Below, in pieces: positions 54,825 through 64,000 of a stretch of 64,000 nt of DNA (position 1 is the stretch's first letter; each line of letters starts with the position of its first letter). Where the stretch lies: contig JAOTOL010001231.1 of NCBI GenBank assembly GCA_034440575.1, forward strand, positions 62,001 through 126,000. Direction: 5' to 3'. The position numbers were made by a program, and so were the translations under genes. The stretch is from Imbricaverruca yamaguchii. Lineage: Eukaryota; Arthropoda; Thecostraca; Neoverrucidae. The notes under the pieces were generated by a model. The model was not told where the DNA came from, made no database searches, and saw only the letters and a program-made list of their open reading frames with translations.

Positions 54825-54960
54825 CTGCTGTAGGCTGCTGTAGGCTGGTATAGGCTGCTGTAGGCTGGTGTAGGCTGGTGTAGGCTGGTGTAGGCTGCTG
54901 TGGGCTGGTGTAGACTGCTGTGGGCTGGTGTAGGCCGGTGCAGGCTGATTTAGGCTGGTC
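54825..54960 (+). repeat. 10-bp minisatellite
   Basis: TAGGCTGGTG and TAGGCTGCTG units alternate about 13 times. Confidence 0.93.
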
Positions 54961-55889
54961 AGATGTGGCCTTACGTGATCTGATGTGACTGCGATGCCGT
55001 GTGATCATAATGGTTCGTATAGCGGGGAGATGTTCTGCGAGATGTTCAACAAATGCCTGAATGTCCCGACGGTGCTACACAAGCTATTCGCTCTTCTGAA
55101 TGATGGTGGACTGGAGGATGAGGAGTCGATATTTCACATCTAGTTGCCCCTGCGATGCTTTCGTAAAGTGTTTTTGTGTGATACTTTACAAAAACAAAAA
55201 CGCAGCGATCGCAACCATCGATCAAGTATGTGACCTCATTCTGTCCGTTCGGCATAGAATCTGCCGGAGGTCCGGTTGATACGTGGTCATCTGAACGACT
55301 CCGAATGGCTAACTGGATAGAATTCTTCGGGCGGAGCGTAGGCTCTTGAAGATTCTTTGCCGTCCCGGTGGCTTCGAACGCACTAAGTCACACACGACAC
55401 AATCAGCTTCTCGTGTGCGGCAGGAGCCTCGTTCACTGCACATGGGTGATGGCATGTGCCGACCTATATATGTAGCTGTGTAGATGCCTGTGTGCATCCC
55501 GTCGAGGGTTTGTGCCACCTTTTTGCTACATATGTTCGTGTTTGTGCCAAATACATGCTACGTTATTATGTGACGGTGTGGCAGTGTCTGGCCAGGCATG
55601 ACCCAGTACACCGGTATGATCTGGTGTAACCTGCGCTGTCCAGATATGACCTGATCTGACTTTGTGTGCCCAGCTATTATCCGGCATGACCTGATGTGGC
55701 GTTGGCTGTCCAGATGTAATCCAGTTTACCGGATTTGGCCTGGCGTGACGTGCTGTGACCTGGGCACACCACGTGCCAAGGTCATCGGGGCGTCAAGGTA
55801 CAAAACTTGACCTGATGTGGCCTGACGTGACATGGTGTGCTCGGATGTGACCTGGTGTAATCTGACCTGACCTGACCTCTGACCTGCAG

Positions 55890-55985
55890 GTGGCCCGCCA
55901 CCATGGGACTGCTCAGCCTGTTGGCGCTTTCCTGTCTGGCGCTGCTGGTCGGGGTCGTCCGACACTCGCGGTGTCTGCTGATCTC
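55890..55985 (+). CDS. tty: Tweety, exon 6 (TM3)
   Basis: Residues 212 (split) to 243 plus two bases: WPATMGLLSLLALSCLALLV then GVVRHSRCLLI. It is a hydrophobic helix followed by the conserved basic/Cys segment (RHSRC) between TM3 and TM4. Acceptor CTCTGACCTGCAG|G, donor ATCTC|GTGAGT. It follows an 18.4-kb intron yet joins exon 5 in phase. The upstream 250 bp is CCTGACCTGA-type repeat. Confidence 0.93.
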
Positions 55986-56190
55986 GTGAGTATGACGTGA
56001 TCCGACAATCGCCGTGTCTGCTGATCTCGTTTGTATGACGTCATCTGACACTCGTGGTATCCGCTGATCTCGTGAGTATGACGTCATCCGACACTCGCTG
56101 TATCTGCTGATATCGTGAGTGTGATGTCGTCCGACACCCACGGTGTCATCTGACACTTGCAATGTCTGCTGGTCCCGTGGGTATAACATC
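55986..56190 (+). repeat. 43-bp array reiterating the exon 6 donor edge
   Basis: The exon edge TGTCTGCTGATCTC|GTGAGT recurs with donor-like sites at 56029 (GTTTGT), 56072 (GTGAGT), 56115 (GTGAGT) and a decayed unit near 56177. The first four are exactly 43 bp apart. Read-through from the exon hits TGA at once (TCG TGA). Confidence 0.92.
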
Positions 56191-56495
56191 TTCCCGATCT
56201 CATGGTGGCCACACATTTCATGAGTATAGCTTCGTGATCTCGTGTGTCTACCAATGTCGTAAGTGCATCTTGACTCCAGCCGCAATGTGCTTGTGATGTT
56301 TTGAAAATGTGTTTATTTTTTCCGAAACGTTGACCTCAACCAACAGTATGCAGATGCGGACACCCTAAGCAGACTTATCCTATAAAGGGTTAATGCTTTA
56401 GACGTGCGGTTCTGTTATTGATATGCTTGTATTGTTCCTGGGACTTGCGTCACCCATTAACACGGCAGTTACTGTGGTACTGTGGGTACTGGGTT

Positions 56496-56564
56496 TGGGC
56501 GCTACATAACCAGTAGCAGTTGATGCGCCCCTAAGCCCAAATAATTAATTAATCAATCAATTGG
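56496..56564 (+). mobile_element. Hairpin mini-element with perfect 12-bp target duplication
   Basis: GGGTACTGGGTT at 56484 and 56565 flanks a 69-bp unit with a longer AATTAATTAATCAATC tail. Confidence 0.86.
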
Positions 56565-56689
56565 GGGTACTGGGTTACTGGGGTACTTACACTAGTCAAT
56601 GGGAGTGGGGCTTTTTGCCTCCCCCTGTATCTTCGCAACTAATGAACCGATAACGCCGATTCAAACGGGGTTCAACGGTCCCGTTACTT

Positions 56690-57900
56690 TAATCGATATA
56701 AAATGTGTTGTTTACCTGGAGGTCAACGGTGAGGTCACAGGTCATGTCAATTAAAAATATTTGGCTGTTCTCGAGAGCTCATATTTTTAGCGCAATTGAG
56801 GGCATTAGGATTACATAGCTTATCAGCTGTGGTCGAATTCATACAGTGTGTACCTAAAGTTGCCCATGTAGACACTCTGATCTCGGGTCAGGTAAGGCCA
56901 CTTGAGGTCAGTTGGTCAAATTGCCGTTTGATTCAGCACACGATACATTTCATCTTCTATATATATTTTCACAAGCATCTTAAAAAGGAAATATATATAT
57001 TCGTATATCCTACGGAAGATTGCATATCGGCATAATTTAGCATGATGCCTATAAAGTCACCGGTCGTGTCAACTGGAAGTATTGAGTGCTCCATGAGTGC
57101 ATTTTTTACTGTAAACAAGCGTGTTGAAGAAACATAGAGCTTAGGTGTTGGTTGATCCATGTAGTAGATCCCAATCATTGTACAATCTGAACTTGTCCTC
57201 GGGCGAAGTGAGGTCATCTGGGGAGAAGATATGTTGCCAAATTGCCGTTTTGCTGCAGTGTGCAATGCGTTACATGTTTATAGGCCACACTTCTACAAGG
57301 AGCTCGCAAAACGGACCTAAGCTTTCGTATATACCACAACATTCTCTCTCGTGCTCTGTCGTATTCAGTATGTCCTACTTGAGGTCACGCGGTAGACACT
57401 GACCTCCAGAATAATTACAACGGGATTGACCCACCAGTGTTAGATTATGTCGGATGAGAACAAGCAACCGTTTCAGGCGGAAAATGCACCACCTGCGATC
57501 GAGTTTGTGATGCCATTATAACATGACATGTCATTGTACCTCAAAACATATATGTATGCTTAACCTATGATGACCTCACATGTAAGTAATGTCTGGAAAC
57601 CGATATATCGATTTCATAACGTGTTGGACGTCTTTTCGAGTCCACAGCGGTCATTAATGAATAGTGGAATGAATAATATAAAATGGCCCACGGTCACCTA
57701 GCTAACTTCACACGGTAGCAAAGTGAGATCTCCTACACCAACTGCATCTGTCAGTATGCATTGTTCCGATTGTATCTCATAACAACAAGCAACCGTTTGA
57801 GGTATTAAAAACAACGCTTAAGTACGACTATGATGTTATTTGAACATGCCATAAGATGACCTTGAGGTCAACTCCTTTGCACAACGTACTCTCGGTGTTC
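56690..57900 (+). repeat. Degenerate tandem repeat of about 320 bp
   Basis: Paired phrases recur at 310-325 bp: CAAATTGCCGTTT at about 56927 and 57239; ACAAGCAACCGTTT at about 57461 and 57784; GTCAATT/GTCAACT blocks at about 56746 and 57068. Confidence 0.6.
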
Positions 57901-58120
57901 ATTTGAAGGTTCTGAACGCCTAGAGCTGCTGTCTCAATTTATTTGGCCTTTATGGCAGATAAGCCATCAGCCAAAGGGGTGCGAGGAAAAAACGCCCCCC
58001 CCCCCAGTGACTCGCGTGTTAGGTTACCTCGGATTATCTTAACCGGGCCGTGATTTGTCCTGCTGCAAACGGGAGTGTGCCACGATTTGCTCAGTGTTTC
58101 AGTGAGCGTCCTGCCGTGGT

Positions 58121-58163
58121 GTGTGCGTGTGCGTGTGCGTGTGCGTGTGCGTGTGCGTGTGCG
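58121..58163 (+). repeat. GTGTGC hexamer repeat
   Basis: About seven GTGTGC units. Frames through it are artefacts. Confidence 0.93.
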
Positions 58164-58649
58164 AATGCTGTCTATTGTCTGGGGGTGGGAAATATTCCGA
58201 GCTACGAGCGAAGTACAAAGTGCGCAAGCCAGGAATTGCACGTTGGGTAGTCTTGAGAGTTAAAATTGGGTGGTCTGCCTCACTCAACGTATCTGCCCTT
58301 TGAGCTTTGATTGAGTTTCATTGGGATCTTGCCGTTTGGGATCAGAAATGAGTGAATGCATGTGCCCACTCGCTGCAGTTGACGCAAATAGAAGTTGTTG
58401 TCCGGTGACTCGCTGGTAGAACGATATGACCGATAGGCCTGGTGAAGTAGAACGCATTTTATTGATTGGCTTCCATGCTGATCTTATGCTTTGCTGCCTT
58501 CGCTTCCTTTGTATTGCTTGACGCAATTAATTCGTTTTTCAGTTATTGCGAACAGCTGATCATCAAGGCATGCAAAGTCAATCAAATTCGGTTTGATCAT
58601 GAGTACCGTTTTAATTCATTTTGTTTTAAAAATCGGTGCAGTTATTGAA

Positions 58650-58706
58650 ATGGGCGCTAAATGACCGAACCGAGTCGATGCGCCCTAAAACTCAGATAAC
58701 CAATCA
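58650..58706 (+). mobile_element. Hairpin mini-element with perfect 10-bp target duplication
   Basis: AGTTATTGAA at 58640 and 58707 flanks a 57-bp unit. GGGCGC at 58652-58657 pairs with GCGCCC at 58680-58685; tail AGATAACCAATCA. Confidence 0.88.
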
Positions 58707-58789
58707 AGTTATTGAAGTGTGTACAATAATCGTAGACCATATGATGCCTGACACAACCTGTGGGATTAGATCAAGTTGTTATCTGTCAG

Positions 58790-59330
58790 ATAATTTATCG
58801 AATGTTGGTGAATGTGGACGCGCTCTCCCAATAGTGGCGCACACAATGATAGATTGTAATAGCAGCATCTTGGCATCGATGAGCTTTTGCCTATCAGGCC
58901 ATCTTCTGTCTGAAATCCTGACACGTCTCACTGCCCCGGACCGGGATAGGAGAATCGTGCATTTGTGCTGCATCTCTAGCCACGTCAGACCATCCGGAAA
59001 GGCACGTGTCCATTCCGCAGCCAGATGGACAGCGCAAAACCCACCAACACGCATTATTCCACTTCCAGCGATAAAACATACATTGAATATTTCAGAATTA
59101 CCGCGAGCAAAGTGACAGAGCAGCTGGGAAGCCGAGAGCGATGACACCTTGAGCAGAATTAGCCACACCTCGGAGATCGGCCGCCGTGTTAGCGTAGAAC
59201 TGGCGGGATTGGATGATCCTGTGTTGGTCATGTGTCGGCTACATCCTACCCACCACTATCTTCAGTGCAGAGGGCAGAAGCCGCACACTGTTTAAGGATT
59301 TTGACGGCGTGGCGTGCCCCGTTTGCTCGC
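58790..59330 (+). mobile_element. LINE RNase H/C-terminal relic
   Basis: The plus frames give CCISSHVRPSGKARVHSAAR, recalling the W-x-P-x-HVGI-x-GNE-x-AD block, and further on VMCRLHPTHHYL, recalling RLRxGHTxLTH. Much decayed; placement among I/Jockey LINEs is tentative. Confidence 0.55.
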
Positions 59331-59518
59331 CGGGATTTCGTAATGGAGCGTAGGCTGTTTATGGAAGTAACGCGCGGAGCTTGACATGGGACAATGTGCT
59401 AGCGGACGTTGTGAACATAGTTACGGTGGAAAACAGTTTGATACGTGAAGGCGATCCGCTTTGTGGTGATATATTCAGAGCCGCAAAATATTTTACTAGA
59501 CTCGATCGCATAAACGTA

Positions 59519-59575
59519 ATGGATGCTGCATAATGACTTCTTTGGTCGAATTCCCCTTAAATCTAAATAGCTAAT
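59519..59575 (+). repeat. Hairpin mini-element, degenerate
   Basis: GGATGCTGCATAATGAC, then GGTCGAATTCCCCTTAAATC and an AATAGCTAATT tail. Confidence 0.5.
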
Positions 59576-59579
59576 TGGG

Positions 59580-59818
59580 GTGAGTGGGAACCTGCTCTAC
59601 CATTGATGGTGTGAGTGGGGATCCGATTTAGCAGTGATGTGGGTGTGTACCCAGTCTACTAATAATTGTGTGGTATGTACCCACTCTACTAATGATTGTG
59701 TGGGTATGTACCCACTGTACCAATGATGGTGTGGGTGGACCAGCTCTATCAGTGGTGGTGCGAATGTGGACCCGCTCCACCAATGATGGCATGAGTGTGA
59801 ACCCGCTCTATCAATGGC
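59580..59818 (+). repeat. Minisatellite of about 34-36 bp upstream of tweety exon 7
   Basis: Units of the type CCACTCTACTAATGATTGTG plus TGGGTATGTAC repeat about seven times and end some 15 bp before the exon. Confidence 0.9.
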
Positions 59819-59830
59819 GCTCTGTTGCAG

Positions 59831-59903
59831 GTTTTCTGTCGTGTCGCTGTTCGCAGTGATCCTATGCTTTCTGCTGTCGGCGGTGCACACCTCGGTCACA
59901 CAG
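59831..59903 (+). CDS. tty: Tweety, exon 7 (TM4)
   Basis: Residues 244 (split) to 268: FSVVSLFAVILCFLLSAVHT then SVTQ. The hydrophobic TM4 follows directly on TM3 with only a short basic linker, as in TTYH proteins. Acceptor CTCTGTTGCAG|G, donor CAG|GTGAGG; phase 2 in, phase 0 out. Confidence 0.93.
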
Positions 59904-60064
59904 GTGAGGGGACTATCGCAGATGACGCGCCCGCACTCAACCACTGAGTAGCGGCTGGCGTTGCGATGCACCATACTGGATAGCCAGTGCATTCAGTGTG
60001 CTCAGCAATCCAAACATGCACCTAAGCCAAGTAAAGCTCAGGCTCATACTTAACCAGCCCAACC

Positions 60065-60219
60065 TAACCAGCCTAACCTTACCAGCCAACCAAGCAGGCA
60101 AGCAACCAGCCAGCCCATCAACAAACCAGCCAGCTCATCAACAAACCAGCCAGCCCATCAACAAACCAGCCAGCCCATCAACAAACCAGCCAACCAATCA
60201 ACCAACAAACCAACCAACC

Positions 60220-60302
<83 letters not shown>

Positions 60303-60430
60303 CAACCAACCAACCAACCAACCAACCAACCAACCAACCAACCAACCAACCAACCAACCAACCAACCAACCAACCAACCAACCAACCAACCAACCAACCA
60401 ACCAACCAACCAACCATTCAACCAATCAAC
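60065..60430 (+). repeat. Compound microsatellite: 20-bp units, then ACTA, then AACC runs
   Basis: CCAGCCAGCCCATCAACAAA units, about 80 bp of ACTA, then about 115 bp of AACC. The AACC motif equals the tail of the local SINEs and mini-elements. Confidence 0.95.
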
Positions 60431-61599
60431 CAACCAATCGGCCAAGCTTGCATTCCAGAGTGTAGGAGATGTATGTATTGTGTATAAGGTGGTGATATTG
60501 GAAAGATTGAAGTGTAGGAGTGTCTCAGCTGATGACAAACAGTTGTGAGGTTTTAGCAAGCTGGGACACATCTGATGACTTCGGTATTGTGGATTAGTCA
60601 CGCAATTAAAAAAGTAGACATGCATTCGTGCATCTATTTTCGTCTTGTCCCATGCGAGAAACAGGAAACATTTGGGAAAGCATGTTGCCAAAATGTCGCA
60701 TGCTACCCAGTGAGTAACGGTGTGTTCGGAAGCGCGCTTCTTCCGTGCCAGTGGACCAGATCCGGTGATAGCTCACCGCACGCATCGCCGGCACCATGGA
60801 ATGCTGAAACATACAGTTCAATACTGTCTGGCCCGTCCAGGCCTCGATAGCCCTCCGCTCTGTCCAGGCCGGTCGAGTTTGTTGCACGCTCGGCACGGCG
60901 TTGGCCGGCATTGGCACTTTGCGCCGCACTATGTCGCGCAACGTCCTGTGATATTGAGCGAGGTGTTCAGAGCTCTGTGTGGGCCATTGTTCGTCGTGCG
61001 CCCATCCGCCTGGGAAGGTTGAAGTTGTACGTCATTGCGTCTAAATGCGTTCAGTTAGGCGTCAGGGTGCAAGCATAAATAGAAAGCGTTCCTGAAGGAC
61101 GTGCGACAGACTATGAAAATGGAACCACATTCAACTCATTCCTTACCTCGAAATGGATCGGAGTTCCAATTTTGAGAACTGCACTTCTCAGGATTTGGAA
61201 CCAATTCGAGTTGAAGTTGTATGGCCATCCTTGCCCGGATGCGTGACGTCGCCAATTTAGACGCCCTGGTGTAAGTGAACCACCTGACCCTCGTCTGTTC
61301 CCGCCATGTCAGCTGACCCCACACCACGTGGCTGACTGTCTGGCCGCATTACACCGTACCGGCGTGAGCCATTTTGCAAAGTCCGCTCTCACCCAACCTG
61401 ACCACCATCTCAGTTGACCTCAGTTGAATCCACCAGGCCTGCGATTCCATTTTTAGCTCTTGTCATGCTCGATCAGGCCCGCATGATTACGGTACCTAGC
61501 GTCTCGTAATCTCGCTCGATGTCGTCTTCCTCACCGTCCCTTCCGCATTTAACTCCACCTGAGGTCACGCAAGGCGTCCGGACCTTACCTCGGGGCGTG
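60431..61599 (+). other. Intron 7, nothing recognised
   Basis: No exon or named repeat recognised. Confidence 0.45.
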
Positions 61600-62595
61600 G
61601 ACGGGTTATGCTTGTTGCTGGACCACATTGCGACCTAACGTGACTTCGGCGTCGGTCGATATTGTGACCTGACGTGACATTAGCGCATGGCCTGCTGTGT
61701 GGATCGCTGGCCTACATTGTGACCTGACCTGACCCGATCTGATCTGATCTGATCTCACGGCGTGGCCGACTTCTGTGCGTTACTGGACAACACCGTGACG
61801 TAACACGACCTGACTTGTCATGGTGTGACGGACGAAGCGTGACTGAACTCAGTGTTCCACCGAACAACATTGTGACCTGGTCTGACCTGCCGTGTCCTCG
61901 GTGTGACCTGGTCTGACCTGGCGTGTCCTCGGTGTGACCTGGTCTGACCTGGCGTGTCCTCGGTGTGACCTGATCGTGGCGCGGCCGGCCGGGCGTGGCC
62001 GGCTTCCGCGTGTGGCCTGACAACACCATGACCTGACCTGAACCGACCTGACCTGAACCGACCTGACCTGAACCGACCTGACCTGAACCGACCTGACCTG
62101 AACCGACCTGACCTGAACCGACCTGACCTGAACCGACCTGACATGAACCGACCTGACATGAACCGACCTGACATGAACCGACCTGACATGAACCGACCTG
62201 ACCTGAACCGACCTGACCTGAACCGACCTGGCCTGACCTGAACCGACATGACCTGAACCGACATGACCTGAACCGACATGACCCGAACCGACATGACCGG
62301 AACCGACCCGATCTGAACCGACCTGACCTGAACCGACCTGACCTGAACCGACCTGACCTGAACCGACCTGACCTGAACCGACCTGACCTGAACCGACCTG
62401 ACCTGAACCGACCTGACCTGAACCGACCTGACCTGAACCGACCTGACCTGAACCGACCTGACCTGAACCGACCTGAGCTGAACCGACCTGACCTGACCTG
62501 ACCTGACCTGACCGACAGGGCGTGGCCGACTTGTGCGTGTGACCTGGCATCACCATGACTTGACCTGAACCGGCCTGACCTCACCTGACCGGCAG
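61600..62595 (+). repeat. Nested repeats running up to tweety exon 8, including copies of its 5' edge
   Basis: Exon-8-like starts GGCGTGGCCGACTT or close variants occur at 61759, 61992 and 62519 before the real one at 62596. Between them lie 35-bp units (CGTGTCCTCGGTGTGACCTG) at 61875-61975 and 15-bp units (CTGACCTGAACCGAC), more than 30 copies, at 62030-62510. Minus-strand Gly/Ser/Val/Gln/Arg frames are artefacts. Confidence 0.92.
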
Positions 62596-62826
62596 GGCGT
62601 GGCCGACTTCTGCGTGTGGCCGGACGCGGCGGTGCGCGCGGCCGTGGCCGGCCAGTTCCCGGAGGCGGTGTCGGAGGCGGCGCTGGCCTACTACCTCAAC
62701 TGTTCGCGGCCGGCCGTGTCGCCGTGGGCGGCTGACCTCAGCGACGGCCGCCGGTACACAGTGGCGCTGGCCGCGCGCGCCGACAGCGTCTACGCCGTCG
62801 CCGTCAAGTACTACCCTTCGCAGCAG
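62596..62826 (+). CDS. tty: Tweety, exon 8 (second extracellular loop)
   Basis: Residues 269-345, 77 codons. It starts GVADFCVWPD, matching the family's L/V-x-DFC motif after TM4. ALAYYLNCSRP has the conserved YYL-x-C element, with NCS a potential glycosylation site. It ends AVAVKYYPSQQ. The Cys residues probably form loop disulfides. Acceptor CGGCAG|GGC, donor CAG|GTGCGT, both phase 0. Codon use is strongly GC-rich at third positions. Confidence 0.96.
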
Positions 62827-63347
62827 GTGCGTGCCCGTCGGGTGGGTCCGTCCGTCGGGTGGAGAGGGGGTTGACCACCACGGTGAACGAGGTGGCTTCC
62901 TGTGGTGACAGGGAGAGTCTAATGGTCAAGGCAGAGGAAACAGCTGGCCTATGGTTACCTGGAGGGGCTGACAGGGGGGGGGGGCTCACAATCGCGGCAG
63001 GAGATGGCTGCCCGGGGGCGACAGGGAGAGGTACTCGTGTTTTGCACTGTGTCGTACCTCCTGTGCTATTGTTACTGCCATCGTGCTATTTCACCAGACC
63101 CAATCCGGTCTGATGCACTCAGTGATGACCAAACTCAGCCTGATTCATCCTGATTCAGCCAGACCTGATCCGGTCCGTCCGTATCTGGCCTGACCTGACC
63201 TGACCTGACCCATACCTGAGATAGCCAAGCTTTATCTGGTGAGATGCACTCACAGCTGACGGCTGACCCAATCTGCCCCTACCTGCCCTTACCTGACCTG
63301 CCCCTACCTGACCTGACCTGACCTGACTCGATCCGGCCGTGTTGCAG
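62827..63347 (+). other. Tweety intron 8
   Basis: Contains a G run near 62974 and CCTGACCTGA repeats at about 63180-63330 reaching the next acceptor. Confidence 0.7.
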
Positions 63348-63487
63348 CTGGAGCCGACGATGAAGGCACTCAAGGACGACTTGAACGGCACGGCCGAGGC
63401 GTTCGCCGCCATGGGCCGGCTGCTGGACTGCGAGCACGTGCACCGGCAGTACGTGATGTCACTCAGCGCGCTCTGCCGGCCCGTGCT
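63348..63487 (+). CDS. tty: Tweety, exon 9 (loop before TM5), last exon in the window
   Basis: Residues 346-391 plus two bases: LEPTMKALKDDLNGTAEAF, then LLDCEHVHRQYVMSLSALC and RPV. The L-x-C-x-x-x-H-x-x-Y pattern and the later LC match TTYH proteins before the final membrane helix. NGT is a potential glycosylation site. Acceptor GTGTTGCAG|CTG, donor GTGCT|GTGAGT. A SINE target duplication contains this donor. TM5 and the cytoplasmic tail lie beyond 64000. Confidence 0.94.
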
Positions 63488-63500
63488 GTGAGTAGCCAGC

Positions 63501-63675
63501 TACCCGAGCTCGGTAGCTCACAATCGAATGGTTGTGGGTCTTACATTAATTTAATCATCTTCTTCTGGGTCTTAGAGTCTCACCTGTCGCGACTGTTCGC
63601 CCGCGACCAATCGGCGTGAGAGATTGGCGACGCTGGGTGACTCAAGGGTCGACATGTCGTACGACCAAGAACCAC
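63501..63675 (+). mobile_element. tRNA-derived SINE, type I, at the exon 9 donor
   Basis: Perfect 15-bp target duplication CTGTGAGTAGCCAGC at 63486-63500 and 63676-63690, overlapping the exon end and containing the splice donor. The SINE has the shared body but its B box is interrupted by about 35 bp (CTTACATTAATTTAATC...), bounded by repeated GGGTCTTA. Confidence 0.92.
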
Positions 63676-63825
63676 CTGTGAGTAGCCAGCCGAGCACAGC
63701 ACCCCCGCCCAGTGTCAGCGACCCGGCCCGGTGATGAGCTTACGTGCCGTATCGGCGAGGTCGAAGTCACGTGACGACGAGGCCGGACGAGGACGTGGTC
63801 ACGTGGTGGGCTCGCTCTCCAGGCA

Positions 63826-63930
63826 AGCGCAGGGCATCGCTGGCTCGGTAGTCAGCCTGATTATCTGGCATGCCTGAGGTACGGGGTTCTGTTCCAGACG
63901 GTATCCGTCCTTCCTGTCAGAGCGAGGGCC
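63826..63930 (+). mobile_element. SINE type III head, truncated
   Basis: GCTGGCTCGGTAGTCAGCC, GGTACGGGGTTCTGTTCCAG and CTTCCTGTCAGAGCGAGGGCC match the head and early body of 38650-38809. It is cut off where the palindrome starts. Confidence 0.7.
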
Positions 63931-63966
63931 AGGCTACATCTCGGCACCCGTGCCGAGATGTAGCCT
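63931..63966. repeat. Perfect 17-bp inverted repeat
   Basis: AGGCTACATCTCGGCAC at 63931-63947 pairs exactly with 63950-63966 across a 2-nt loop. Confidence 0.93.
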
Positions 63967-64000
63967 AGGTCTGATCATATCGGCTTGTTAACGTCTGATG

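Noticed and set aside
61712..62584. Minus-strand Gly/Arg/Ser/Phe repeat frames of up to 290 codons
   Set aside because: A by-product of the 15-bp CTGACCTGAACCGAC repeat lying in tweety intron 7.

Overview
This is a stretch of eukaryotic nuclear DNA, almost certainly from an arthropod. Support: about 18 tandem TTAGG-type repeats (CCTAA on this strand) at 46162-46248, large phase-consistent introns with GT-AG borders, tRNA-derived SINEs, and an NDUFB10 protein that reads closest to insect/crustacean versions as I remember them. Dense minisatellites and SINEs would fit a crustacean such as a barnacle, but I cannot prove the taxon.

Three plus-strand genes can be read. (1) 3-653 is the 3' coding exon of a Lys/Arg/Ser/Glu-rich nuclear protein, perhaps the C-terminal tail of an RBBP6/SNAMA-like protein, with a poly(A) signal at 965. 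(2) NDUFB10 (complex I PDSW subunit) has exons at 9690-9825, 12605-12744 and 16496-16608 (stop); its N-terminal exon was not found. (3) A tweety-family (TTYH) membrane protein has nine exons from 30888 to 63487 joining in phase to about 392 residues; its C-terminus lies beyond the window. Intron 5 is about 18.4 kb. The genes share no obvious pathway.

Everything else is introns, intergenic DNA and repeats. Three SINE types with different tRNA-like heads share one body and one 3' hairpin. CR1-like and I/Jockey-like LINE relics, two hAT-type non-autonomous transposons with exact 8-bp target duplications, an unclassified 0.6-0.9 kb family (here Rpt-A, four copies) and another (here E, three copies) insert into each other. 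Minisatellites with units of 15-144 bp are very abundant, including a 2.7 kb array of 37-bp units at 49585-52262.

The most interesting signals are: (a) a tiny retroposon-like unit of about 53-69 bp, a GGGCGC...GCGCCC hairpin plus an A/C-rich tail, with roughly 20 copies, twelve flanked by target-site duplications, and compensatory changes in its stem; (b) tandem arrays that reiterate splice-site edges of tweety exons 1, 6 and 8 and of NDUFB10's last exon; (c) a SINE whose target duplication copied the tweety exon 9 splice donor; (d) a 4-kb block (22970-27080) almost free of CpG; (e) several perfect or near-perfect palindromes.
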